From Minisyncoccota bacterium (GTDB lineage: Bacteria; Patescibacteriota; Patescibacteriia; Patescibacteriales; UBA12465): a stretch of 33,061 bases of DNA. Below the pieces are notes generated by a model that did not search any database, was not told the DNA's origin, and was given only the letters and a program-made list of their open reading frames with translations. Made by a program: the position numbers and the translations under genes. The DNA lies in NCBI GenBank assembly GCA_021734405.1, contig JAIPJA010000007.1:1-33061 (forward strand). Reading direction: 5' to 3'. Positions 6,438-14,412 of the stretch are shown here, piece by piece. Within the stretch, counting starts at the first letter, position 1; each line of letters begins with the position of its first letter.

Positions 6438-6896
6438 ATGAAAACTTTTTTGACAGTGTTAGCGATGATTGTCCTATTTTTGATTATGCTTATTTTAGGG
6501 CTATTCGTTTTTGAGGCTGAACAGCAAGTTTGGCAATATCTTGTGAGCTTGTGGCGCTCTCAAAGAGAAAAGCTCCCAGCTTTTTTAATGGGTGGGGTCT
6601 ATTTACTCTTATATTTAATTCCTTTTTTTCAGAATATAAGAATTAAAAAAGAATTAAAAAGAGAATCAGAAAAAGATTTTTTTTATAAAGCTGCTTTGAA
6701 AATAAATTTTATTTTCTTCTTAGTTATCTTTGCTGGTTACAATCTTTTTTCCTTTGGGTCTTTTAACCTATTAAAGGAAAATCAACCTGTAGGAATGGTT
6801 TTTATTGCTTTGGCAATAATCACCTTTTTTGTTTATATATTTTCAGCAAATAAAGTAGTGTTTTACTTGAAGCATAAACAGGCTCTTTCAAGATAA
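6438..6896 (+). CDS. Orphan four-helix membrane protein
   Basis: 152 residues with four hydrophobic helices at about 5-27, 47-65, 85-106 and 116-138. A short basic loop between helices two and three (IRIKKELKRESEKDFFYK) and a basic C-terminus (KHKQALSR) place both on the cytoplasmic side. No motif is recognised. It is monocistronic, with its own promoter, the shared leader element and a strong terminator. It lies directly after the structured RNA gene, but the intervening terminator and promoter give no reason to link them functionally. Function unknown. Confidence 0.7.
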   Translation: MKTFLTVLAMIVLFLIMLILGLFVFEAEQQVWQYLVSLWRSQREKLPAFLMGGVYLLLYLIPFFQNIRIKKELKRESEKDFFYKAALKINFIFFLVIFAGYNLFSFGSFNLLKENQPVGMVFIALAIITFFVYIFSANKVVFYLKHKQALSR

Positions 6897-6917
6897 GTAG
6901 AATAAAAATTTTTAATT

Positions 6918-6944
6918 ACCAGGATTTAAATTCCTGGTTTTTTT
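6918..6944 (+). terminator. Intrinsic terminator after the 6438 gene
   Basis: Stem ACCAGGA (6918-6924) with TCCTGGT (6932-6938), loop of seven, T-run to 6944. Confidence 0.85.
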
Positions 6945-6984
6945 ATTTTCACAGCTTTTTTAAGCTAGCTTTAATTTTTCTAAA

Positions 6985-7058
6985 TAAGCTATGTGTTAGC
7001 TTAGAGAAGTGTCTTAAAGCGCTCCTAGTCTCTTCTTTTTTTAGAAGAGCTAGGAGCG
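6985..7058 (+). promoter_or_regulatory. Hairpin leader directly abutting a start codon
   Basis: Two stems lie in the leader. The first pairs TAAGCTA (6985-6991) with TAGCTTA (6997-7003). The second is long: 7020-7036 with 7043-7058, 16 bp with one bulged T and a loop of six T. Its 3' arm ends at the base before the ATG at 7059. A stem in this place should hinder initiation at 7059; either the start is ATG 7071 or the stem regulates translation. The T-run lies in the loop, so it is not an ordinary terminator. Confidence 0.5.
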
Positions 7059-7907
7059 ATGAAATCAGTTATGAAAATAAAGAGAAAAAAATTTAGCTTA
7101 AAGAAAAAGATTATAATTATAGTCATAACTACAATCTTAGTTTTAAGTAGTTTAATAATTTCTTTAGATTGGTGGAAATTTAGTCCTTTAGCTTCTAATA
7201 TAGCCTCAAAGAAACTACTAAAATTATCAGAGGCTTCTTTTTCTTGTCGAGAGCAATGTAATTATTGGCTTAGTTATTATTTAAAGATTATTTGTGCAAG
7301 CAGACGTTTAGATAATAGGAGCGTAGACAGGATAGAACAAGTTATTAGCAGTCAGACAGTGTCAGATTCCTTTAAGTTAGCTTTAATAGAGAAACTTAAA
7401 AACAGTAATTGTTTAGAAAAACACCCCTTACTATTTAACAGTTTAAAGGCTGTAAACTTAGAAACTTACTTTATTTTAAATGAGCCTCAAAGCTCAGACT
7501 TATTATATCAAAACAATATGAGAGAAGAATTAAAAACTATAATTAGTGACAAAAGCCTACCTTTAACTCAGCGAAAAACTGCTTTTAGAAGTTTATGGTC
7601 TGTTTTTGGCACAGAAGATTTATTTAGTTTTTACAAAGAAATTATAGCTACAGAGAGCTCAGAAGTTATTTTATTAGAAGCAGTTAAAGCCATTAGTAAT
7701 TTAAAGGCTAAGGCAACAAGTTTCAGTTTAAATGATTTATCTATATACAAGAAACTTTTGTCTTTTAATAATCCTGAACTAGAAAAAGCTGTTTTGTTTC
7801 TTTTAGCTGATTACTATCAACTTTATGGAGAGGAAATGAAGCCCTATTTAAATGATTTAGCTATATCAAACAATAATATTCGTTTATTTAAGGAGTTATT
7901 TAATTAA
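7059..7907 (+). CDS. Membrane-anchored helical-repeat protein, unknown
   Basis: 282 residues. A strongly basic N-terminus (KIKRKKFSLKKK) precedes one transmembrane helix at about 17-38. The rest is predicted outside the membrane and all-helical, with HEAT-like helix pairs (for example residues 170-282: TQRKTAFRSLWSVFGTEDLF, SSEVILLEAVKAISNLKAKA). Cys residues cluster at about 62-79 and again in NSNCLEKH, so disulfides are possible. No enzyme motif is seen. It ends six bases before the large secreted fusion protein and is probably cotranscribed, so it may anchor, chaperone or regulate that protein (inference). The ATG at 7071 is an alternative start, freed from the hairpin. Confidence 0.6.
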   Translation: MKSVMKIKRKKFSLKKKIIIIVITTILVLSSLIISLDWWKFSPLASNIASKKLLKLSEASFSCREQCNYWLSYYLKIICASRRLDNRSVDRIEQVISSQTVSDSFKLALIEKLKNSNCLEKHPLLFNSLKAVNLETYFILNEPQSSDLLYQNNMREELKTIISDKSLPLTQRKTAFRSLWSVFGTEDLFSFYKEIIATESSEVILLEAVKAISNLKAKATSFSLNDLSIYKKLLSFNNPELEKAVLFLLADYYQLYGEEMKPYLNDLAISNNNIRLFKELFN

Positions 7908-7913
7908 TTTTTT

Positions 7914-10900
7914 ATGAGGGTTTATAGGTTTATCTTAATAATTATCTTGGTGCTGATTAATTTTTTCTACTTAGTTAATTTAGCCCAGGCTTTACCTGTG
8001 GGTACTTTATTGTATAGAACTTCTAGTAATGGCAAGCTTTATGGTTTAAATGAAGATGAGCTTATACATATTAAAAAGGGGACGATAAAAAATATCTATT
8101 CTGGGCATGTAGCTATTTATGTAGGAGAAGAAAATGGTGAGCATTATATTGTAGAGGCTTTAGCTGGAGGGCTACAAAAAACTTTAGCTAAACATTTTAT
8201 AGACTCCAGCCAGGGGGAAGAGTTTTTAGGAGCTAAGATTCCTAAACAAGCTACTTGGCTACAAAGACAAAAAATAGCTGAAACCGCTAAAGCTTTAACT
8301 GAGTTTTCTCTAGCTTATGACTTTGATTTTCATCACCAGAAAGGTCCTTTAAGTGGACAATGGACCTGTGTAGGTTTGGCTGAAAAACTCTATGAAAGCG
8401 CAGATATAGTTAATCCTTATGATATTTCAGCTTTGGTTTATGAGCCTCAAGACTATAGCGTTAATATAACCGCAGATGGTTATGATAGCTATAGTCGCTA
8501 TAATGTTAGAGGTGATTGTTTTTCTCGCTCTAAAGAGTTTTCTTTAATAAACCCTTATACCAAGATGATTATGCCTTTACCTGAGGTCTTTGGTTTTAAT
8601 GTAGGTAAGCAATATCAAGGTAATCGCTATATATTTCTACCCTATACTCAATACTTACAAGCTTCTTTAGAAGATGTAGAGGTGGATATAGATATTTCTT
8701 CTGATTTTATTGAAGAAGGTATTAGGCCAAATTATCCTAGTTTAGCCATAGCTTTAAAATGGAGCTTTATTAACCAACCTTTATCAGCCATTAAAAAAGT
8801 TGGTGATTATTTAACTAGACAAAAAGAAATACTGGAATTAGAGGAAGGTGATGAATTTAATTCTAGTTTTACTGGTGAAGAAAAAGATGATTTAGAAGCT
8901 TTGGTTAAAGTTTTAAGTACAGAGAAGGAGTCTGAGTTTAATTTGAATAATAGTGAAGAAGCAAGTGTAGTCAGTGATCATGAAGTGAATAAAAAGACAG
9001 TTTCAGATGATTTTAAAAAGCTTTATGTTTATGAGGTTTTAAGCGGTGATACTATTATTTTAAACTCAGGGGATAAAATTAGATATATAGGAGTTGAAGC
9101 TCCTGAGCTTAAGTCTGAAGGAGCTAGTCAAGACGAGTGTTTAGCCTGGGTAGCCACTAAAAGAAACCAGGAGCTTTTACAAGGTAAAGAAATTGTTTTA
9201 AAAAAAGATGCTAATTTAGATATTGATAATTATGGTAGCCTGTGGCGCTATGTGTATATTAGAGAAAATAACGGGGAGTTGAAACTTATAAGTGAAATTT
9301 TAGCTAAGGAAGGCTTAGTGGAGGCGCTGGGGTGTGAAAATAAAGATTTTTGTCCCCAAAACCAGTTGTTAATAGCTAAAGTTTCTACAGCCTCTTTAAG
9401 TGCTAAAGATAATAAATTAGGGATTTATTCTGATAAATGCTTAAGCAAAGAAAAAGAGGAAATAAGTACTGCTAAAAATTTATGGCAGAAATTAAAAGAT
9501 TTAGTTTTCAAAAATGAAACCTCATCTTCGGAAGTTAAAATTGCCAAAGATAATAATACTGATAAAAGTCAAGAATTTAAAGATATTTTTGTTAGCTCGC
9601 CTAAAGCTGATGATAAAACAGAAGAAGAAAATAATAATCAGGTTATAAACGAAGATGTAGGTAGTGAAGATAACAGTAGTGATAATAGTGAAAACTCCAG
9701 TAATAATTCTAATTCTTCTTCTAGCTCAGGAAGTGGAAACTCTAATAATAATTCCTCCTCTGGTTCTAGTAGCTCTTCCTCTAGCTCTAATAGTTCTTCG
9801 TCTAGTTCAAATAATTCATCTTCTGGCTCTTCTGGTAGTAATTCTCAAGATCAAGAAGAAACAGAGGAAACAAATCCTTGTTTAGACTCGTTAGTTATTA
9901 GTAGAATTTTCTCAGTTGGCACTGATGATTGGTTAGAGTTATTTAATCCTTGTGATAGAGAGGTGGATTTAGCCCTGAAACAAATACGTTTAGAGAAAAG
10001 TAAAAGCTTAGAGGATCCAGAAATACTTTTACGTTTTGATAGTAGTGAAGATTATCAGCTGCTCTCTAGCTCTACTAAGATTTTACCTTTTTCTAAGTTT
10101 AAAATAGTTAGAGATGAAGCTAGTGATAACTTAAAAGCCCAAGCTGACGTCTTAGCTTTAAAAGATAGCTTTACTTGGTCAAGTTCAGGTTATTCTTTTT
10201 ATTTAGCTAAAGGTCCGGTTAGTTCAAGTGTAGATGAGGATATTATTGATTTAGTGGGTTTTGGGGTAGATAGTTTGTATTTTGAAGGTGTAGCTCCAGC
10301 AGTAGAAATAGTAGAAAATAGTGTTTTAAGCAGGAAGGCTTCTGCTAGTTCTACTTTAGAGAGTATGCAGACAGGCGAGCATTTAGGCCTACCCTTTGCT
10401 TATGATAGTAATGACAATAGTTTTGATTTTTTACTTTGGCCTTTAGAGGAAAATAATACTTCTTCAGGTTCTGGGGAAAATAGCAGTAGCGAAGACAAAC
10501 TTTTAAATTTATGGCATTTTAATAATTGTCGAGCTAATACTAGTTTTGACTCTTTAAGTAATTTAGAAAGCTCTAGCTTTGACTGGTATTGGGTTAAAGG
10601 AGAAAATGGTTGCGGTTTAGAGGCTTCCTACAGAGAAGAACCTTTAATTTTGCCTTTATCTGAAAATTTTTTAGCTTCTAATCATTCTTTAAGTTGGCAA
10701 CAAAGAATTAAAGCTGATGCCCGTTTAGTTTTGTCTTTACAAAATGCTAATGATAATAATTTTGTTTTAACTTTTAGTCATAATTACATTGAAAGTCAAG
10801 CTCCTAACGAAGAAAAGATAAGACATGGAGAAGCTAAAGCCGGGGTGGATGAAAACTGGCATCAAATATTTTTTTCTTTAAGTCTTGATCCGCCTAACTT

Positions 10901-11669
10901 TAAAATTTTTCAAGATCAGCAATTGCTAGTTGACCAAGAATTAGGGCAAAGACTAGAAAGTTTCGATGCTATTAGCGTGAGAGTAGAAAATGGAGACTGC
11001 GCTTTAGATCAATTAGCTATTTTTTCCCCCAGCTTATCAGAGACAGAAAAATTAAGTTTAAATTATCCTTTAGAACCAATTAACTTGCCTGCAAAACCAG
11101 CTTTAACCTTAAAGCATTATTGGAGTTTTGATGAAGGACAGGGAAGTTTAGCTAGTGATAGTGCTTCTGGCTATAATTTTGAATTAGACCCGTCTTTGTG
11201 GGCTAATGGCTATAGTGTTTTTGGTTTAGAACTGGATAAAAGACATGAGGAGGTAAGTGTTTCTTTACCTGCTTTAAATGGTGAAAGTGCAGGTATAGGT
11301 TTTTGGTATAAAAATATTTCTGACAATGATTCAGGTAGAGCCTATTTAGCTTTAGAAGGGAACTCAGAAGACGTTTTAGGACTAAGAATTTCTGCCTATA
11401 TGACTGAACTTGTTTTCAATGGACAAGCGTATAGGTTGGGAACAAGTGTTTTGCCTTATGATAATGATTGGCATTATTTAGCTATTATATACAACGGTTA
11501 TGACTACAGCTTAAAGCTTATGCTTGATGGTCAAGAAGTTTTAAGTCGAGATTTTCCTTGGTTAGCTTTTTATCCTGATAAGTTAAAAATTAGAAGAGAA
11601 AACTTTTATTTTATTGTAGATGAGCTTAAAATTTGGCAAGGAGATATTCAAGTTGAGGACCTTTTATAG
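7914..11669 (+). CDS. Secreted multidomain protein: permuted NlpC/P60 + thermonuclease-like + lamin-tail + two LamG-like domains
   Basis: 1251 residues. Signal peptide 1-26 (cleavage after AQA). Residues 28-245 resemble a circularly permuted NlpC/P60 (YiiX-like) papain-fold hydrolase: His65 in SGHVAIYVG, Glu81 in VEALAGG, Cys152 in WTCVGLAEKLY, in the permuted His-before-Cys order. Residues 368-510 are a staphylococcal-nuclease fold: SGDTI (Asp379), IRYIGVEAPE (Arg390, Glu398), DNYGSLWRYVYI; the usual second active-site Arg of YGR is Ser442, with Arg445 nearby. Residues 584-645 are an almost pure Ser/Asn/Gly linker. Residues 656-810 match a lamin-tail domain, and about 862-1055 and 1064-1250 are LamG/concanavalin-like (WHFNNC, YWSFDEGQG). 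I infer cleavage of peptide or amide bonds and possibly nucleic acid at the cell surface, with the C-terminal modules as binding domains. Confidence 0.75.
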   Translation: MRVYRFILIIILVLINFFYLVNLAQALPVGTLLYRTSSNGKLYGLNEDELIHIKKGTIKNIYSGHVAIYVGEENGEHYIVEALAGGLQKTLAKHFIDSSQGEEFLGAKIPKQATWLQRQKIAETAKALTEFSLAYDFDFHHQKGPLSGQWTCVGLAEKLYESADIVNPYDISALVYEPQDYSVNITADGYDSYSRYNVRGDCFSRSKEFSLINPYTKMIMPLPEVFGFNVGKQYQGNRYIFLPYTQYLQASLEDVEVDIDISSDFIEEGIRPNYPSLAIALKWSFINQPLSAIKKVGDYLTRQKEILELEEGDEFNSSFTGEEKDDLEALVKVLSTEKESEFNLNNSEEASVVSDHEVNKKTVSDDFKKLYVYEVLSGDTIILNSGDKIRYIGVEAPELKSEGASQDECLAWVATKRNQELLQGKEIVLKKDANLDIDNYGSLWRYVYIRENNGELKLISEILAKEGLVEALGCENKDFCPQNQLLIAKVSTASLSAKDNKLGIYSDKCLSKEKEEISTAKNLWQKLKDLVFKNETSSSEVKIAKDNNTDKSQEFKDIFVSSPKADDKTEEENNNQVINEDVGSEDNSSDNSENSSNNSNSSSSSGSGNSNNNSSSGSSSSSSSSNSSSSSSNNSSSGSSGSNSQDQEETEETNPCLDSLVISRIFSVGTDDWLELFNPCDREVDLALKQIRLEKSKSLEDPEILLRFDSSEDYQLLSSSTKILPFSKFKIVRDEASDNLKAQADVLALKDSFTWSSSGYSFYLAKGPVSSSVDEDIIDLVGFGVDSLYFEGVAPAVEIVENSVLSRKASASSTLESMQTGEHLGLPFAYDSNDNSFDFLLWPLEENNTSSGSGENSSSEDKLLNLWHFNNCRANTSFDSLSNLESSSFDWYWVKGENGCGLEASYREEPLILPLSENFLASNHSLSWQQRIKADARLVLSLQNANDNNFVLTFSHNYIESQAPNEEKIRHGEAKAGVDENWHQIFFSLSLDPPNFKIFQDQQLLVDQELGQRLESFDAISVRVENGDCALDQLAIFSPSLSETEKLSLNYPLEPINLPAKPALTLKHYWSFDEGQGSLASDSASGYNFELDPSLWANGYSVFGLELDKRHEEVSVSLPALNGESAGIGFWYKNISDNDSGRAYLALEGNSEDVLGLRISAYMTELVFNGQAYRLGTSVLPYDNDWHYLAIIYNGYDYSLKLMLDGQEVLSRDFPWLAFYPDKLKIRRENFYFIVDELKIWQGDIQVEDLL

Positions 11670-11687
11670 TTATCAACAGAATTACTC

Positions 11688-11715
11688 TTGACACTTTTTT
11701 CAAAAAGGTTAATAA
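11688..11715 (+). promoter_or_regulatory. Promoter in the 11670-11933 gap
   Basis: Perfect TTGACA (11688-11693, preceded by ACTC), 16-base spacer, TAATAA (11710-11715) with TATAAT slightly further on at 11718-11723. It points into the repeat region that ends in a terminator at 11890. Confidence 0.5.
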
Positions 11716-11750
11716 TATATAATTAGTTGTAAAGATCTTTTTAAAACCAA

Positions 11751-11856
11751 AAAGAAGAGGTATTTTTCAAGACTATGCTACACTTTGCTACACTTTTTTC
11801 TTTACCTCAAAGAAGAGGTATTTTTCAAAACTATGCTACACTTTTTTCTTTATCTC
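11751..11856 (+). repeat. Tandem direct repeat with nested 10-base duplication
   Basis: Unit 1 is 11751-11808 (58 bases) and unit 2 is 11809-11856 (48 bases). They differ by a 10-base insertion and two substitutions. The insertion is a tandem copy of TGCTACACTT (11776-11785 and 11786-11795). Each unit starts AAAGAAGAGGTATTTTTCAA. In unit 2 AGAAGAGGTA (11811-11820) can pair fully with TATCTCTTCT (11851-11860, one G-U); in unit 1 GAGGTA pairs with TACCTC. TGCTACACT also looks like an extended -10 box (TGnTANNNT). Together with the promoter and terminator this could be a transcript of about 170 nt. Confidence 0.75.
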
Positions 11857-11862
11857 TTCTTC

Positions 11863-11890
11863 CCCGGGACTATAAAATCCCGGGTTTTTT
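11863..11890 (+). terminator. Intrinsic terminator before the 11934 gene
   Basis: Stem CCCGGGA (11863-11869) with TCCCGGG (11878-11884), eight-base loop, six T. It separates the repeat transcript and the secreted-fusion operon from the next gene run. Confidence 0.9.
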
Positions 11891-11919
11891 ATTGGCTTTT
11901 TTTTAAAAATAAGCTACAC

Positions 11920-11925
11920 TATAAT
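11920..11925 (+). promoter_or_regulatory. -10 box of the 11934 operon, nearly leaderless
   Basis: TATAAT ends eight bases before the ATG at 11934, so transcription would start at or within a few bases of the start codon. No good -35 is spaced correctly. The preceding GCTACAC resembles the repeated TGCTACACT. Confidence 0.4.
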
Positions 11926-11933
11926 TATATAAT

Positions 11934-13640
11934 ATGGTAAGTCCTAAATTTCAAAAAGTTTCTTCTGACCAGCTATCAGTTTCTGGGCAAACAAAAAAAT
12001 TGTTTCAAGCTATTTATTTTTTAAAACAGCAAAACGAAGCTAAGCCAGAAGATATAAGTAGAATAAGAGTTTCAGCCTTAATTTCTAAGGTAGCTTTTTT
12101 TTATGAAAAAATAAGGAATGCGGTTGATTATGATGAAGAACACTTGCTTAGAAAAAATGCGATTGAAAGAATTTTGAAAAGACAGATAGTTATAGAAGGG
12201 GTTTTAAAAGCTTCTAAGAGTGAAGAAATTTCTTTACATCTTATAACCGAGCTTATAAGAGCTGGGTATTTGCCTAATAATGAAATTCCTGAAGCCAAAA
12301 TTAAAGAGATAGGACAGTTATTGGAAAAATATATAAAGTTAAAAAGTTTTTGTTTAGATAAAATTAGTACTTTTTCTGACGCTGAAACTGATACTAAAAT
12401 AGTTAAAAATAAAATAAAAGAAAGAAGCGGTTTAGTTTCTTGGCTTATTTCTCTTGCAGCTACAGAAATAGAGGAAAATTTGGGTTATAACAATGTACAA
12501 AGAACCATTGTCCAAAATATGTATGATGATTTGGAAAAAAATATTCAAGCTCAAGATAAACTTCAAGAAATTTACAAGAAAGATTTGAAAATACAAATTT
12601 ATTTAAGTATTTTCAGGAAACATTTAAAATATAATGATTCCATGTTAAGCTTAATTCTTTTTAGATATTATAATAGTACTTGGACGAAAAATAATATTTC
12701 TGATGAAGAAATTTATGAAATTGCTTATAATATAAAAACCTTACAAGCGGCTATAGCTAGACAATTAAACCATCCTTTAATTAAACAAATAGACAATATT
12801 ACTAAAAAATATTCAGTTTTTTATCAAATTTTAACTGAAACTATTGGCGATAAACCAGTTAAACTTTATAATGAAGTTAGAACTAATGCTAAAGTTTATT
12901 ATCAAAAAATAAAGGAAACCTATAGTCAAAAATACAAGCGCATGAAGAAAAGCCTTTGGCGTAGCGCTTTAAGAAGTATTATCTATATTTTCTTAACCAA
13001 ATCTATTTTTGTGATTTTAATAGAGGTTCCAGCTATACGTTGGTTTAATGAAGAAATAAATTATTTAGCTTTATTTATTAACATCACTTTTCCTGCCTTA
13101 TTACTTTTTATAATGGTTCTTTTAACTAGAAAGCCAAGCACTAAAAATCTAGAGGCGGTCGTAGAGGGTGTTCAAGAAGTTACTTATAATGAGCATAAGA
13201 GAACTAGGCCTTTCTTTATTGCTCCACCAGCCAAAAGAAGACCGGTTGTAAATTTTGTCTATAACCTTATTTATACTACTACTTTCCTTTTTACAGCCTA
13301 CTTGTTTATTAGAGTTCTTTTGGCTATTAATTTTAATTGGGTAAGCATTACTATTTTCTTATTTTTCTTGGCTTTTGTTAGCTTTTTTAGCATTAGGGTT
13401 AAAAAGAATGTTAAAGAGCTTATTATTGCTGAAAGAAAAGATAATTTAGCTGACTTTCTGTTCGATTTCTTTTATATGCCGATTGTAGCTACAGGTAGGT
13501 GGTTATCTGATAAGGCTTCTAAAGTAAATATATTTATATTCATACTAGATTTTGTTATTGAAGCTCCGTTTAAGGTTTTTGTAGAGATTGCTGAAGATTG
13601 GACTAAGTATGTAAAAGAAAGAAAAGAAGATATAATGTAG
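11934..13640 (+). CDS. Large conserved-type membrane protein of unknown function
   Basis: 568 residues. The first 340 are hydrophilic, helical and Lys/Glu/Ile-rich, with stretches that could form coiled coils (residues 190-240 and 300-340). Four hydrophobic helices follow at about 346-370, 382-402, 440-462 and 466-488, in two pairs split by a basic loop (RPFFIAPPAKRRPVVNF). The roughly 80-residue tail is amphipathic and basic. No catalytic motif is seen, and I can name no family. It is the first gene of a six-gene run and is followed five bases later by rsmI. A role in envelope biogenesis would be a guess. Confidence 0.7.
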   Translation: MVSPKFQKVSSDQLSVSGQTKKLFQAIYFLKQQNEAKPEDISRIRVSALISKVAFFYEKIRNAVDYDEEHLLRKNAIERILKRQIVIEGVLKASKSEEISLHLITELIRAGYLPNNEIPEAKIKEIGQLLEKYIKLKSFCLDKISTFSDAETDTKIVKNKIKERSGLVSWLISLAATEIEENLGYNNVQRTIVQNMYDDLEKNIQAQDKLQEIYKKDLKIQIYLSIFRKHLKYNDSMLSLILFRYYNSTWTKNNISDEEIYEIAYNIKTLQAAIARQLNHPLIKQIDNITKKYSVFYQILTETIGDKPVKLYNEVRTNAKVYYQKIKETYSQKYKRMKKSLWRSALRSIIYIFLTKSIFVILIEVPAIRWFNEEINYLALFINITFPALLLFIMVLLTRKPSTKNLEAVVEGVQEVTYNEHKRTRPFFIAPPAKRRPVVNFVYNLIYTTTFLFTAYLFIRVLLAINFNWVSITIFLFFLAFVSFFSIRVKKNVKELIIAERKDNLADFLFDFFYMPIVATGRWLSDKASKVNIFIFILDFVIEAPFKVFVEIAEDWTKYVKERKEDIM

Positions 13641-13645
13641 AAAAA

Positions 13646-14335
13646 ATGGGACAATTATTTATTATATCCACACCAATAGGAAATTTATCTGATATCAGCC
13701 TTAGAGCTATAAGCACTTTAAAAGAGGCTGATGTTGTTTTTTCTGAAAATCCTAATACTACTAGAAAATTACTAACAAAATACGATTTAAAGTGCAACCT
13801 TAAAAAATACAATCAGCACGCTAGTGACAAGGTTCTACAAGAAATTTTTTCATTTTTAAAAGCTGAAAAAAAGGTAGCTTTAGTTTCAGAAGCTGGTACG
13901 CCTGGAATTTCCGATCCTGGCTCCAAGCTAGTCTCCGATGTTAGAGAAAACTTAGCAGAAACAATTATAACCCCTATTCCTGGAGCTTCAGCTCTAAGCA
14001 CATTATTATCGGTGGCTGGAATAGGAACAGATAAATTTTTATTTTTAGGATTTTTACCTCATAAAAAAGGAAGACAAAAGGTTATTCAAGAAATAATTGA
14101 ATCTAATTATAGTGTAGTTTTATACGAATCAAAACATAGATTATTAAAACTTTTAGAGGAGTTAAAAAATCATGGCTTAAAAGATAGAAAAATTTTAATT
14201 GGTAGAGAAATGACTAAATTAAATGAAACTTTCTATTTTGATTTAGTAGAAAATTTAGAAGAGTATTTTAAAAATAATCCTGTTGAAAATAAAGGAGAGT
14301 TTTCTATGGTAATAAAAAAAGCCGCCAAAAGTTAA
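13646..14335 (+). CDS. rsmI: 16S rRNA (cytidine1402-2'-O)-methyltransferase
   Basis: 229 residues. RsmI uses S-adenosylmethionine to 2'-O-methylate C1402 in the decoding centre of 16S rRNA. The tetrapyrrole-methylase fold is clear: STPIGNLSDIS (8-18), SENPNTTRKLL in place of the usual CEDTR segment, VSEAGTPGISDPG (80-92), PIPGASA and the FLGFLPHKKGRQK loop. It is shorter than the E. coli enzyme (286) because the C-terminal extension is missing, which is common in reduced genomes. It lies five bases after the membrane protein gene and upstream of metG in the same run. Confidence 0.95.
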   Translation: MGQLFIISTPIGNLSDISLRAISTLKEADVVFSENPNTTRKLLTKYDLKCNLKKYNQHASDKVLQEIFSFLKAEKKVALVSEAGTPGISDPGSKLVSDVRENLAETIITPIPGASALSTLLSVAGIGTDKFLFLGFLPHKKGRQKVIQEIIESNYSVVLYESKHRLLKLLEELKNHGLKDRKILIGREMTKLNETFYFDLVENLEEYFKNNPVENKGEFSMVIKKAAKS

Positions 14336-14344
14336 TTTGACGGC
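14314..14344 (-). terminator. Terminator-like hairpin read on the minus strand at the 3' end of rsmI
   Basis: Stem GCCGCCAAA (14321-14329) with TTTGACGGC (14336-14344), one mismatch, loop of six overlapping the rsmI stop. On the minus strand it is followed by seven T (complement of 14314-14320). On the plus strand there is no T-run. It would stop antisense transcripts coming from metG. Confidence 0.45.
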
Positions 14345-14412
14345 AAATCCCAAAACTATTAACCAAAAATTAGAACAAAGAACTATTATTATGATAATTA
14401 AAAAAATTAATT

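Noticed and set aside
9664-9885. A 73-residue hydrophobic reading frame in another phase of the large secreted-protein gene
   Set aside because: It is a frame shadow of the Ser/Asn-rich linker, where AGT/TCT/AAT runs read as Ile/Val/Leu codons.
11751-11856. CRISPR array
   Set aside because: There are only two units, directly adjacent with no spacers, and no cas gene is near.
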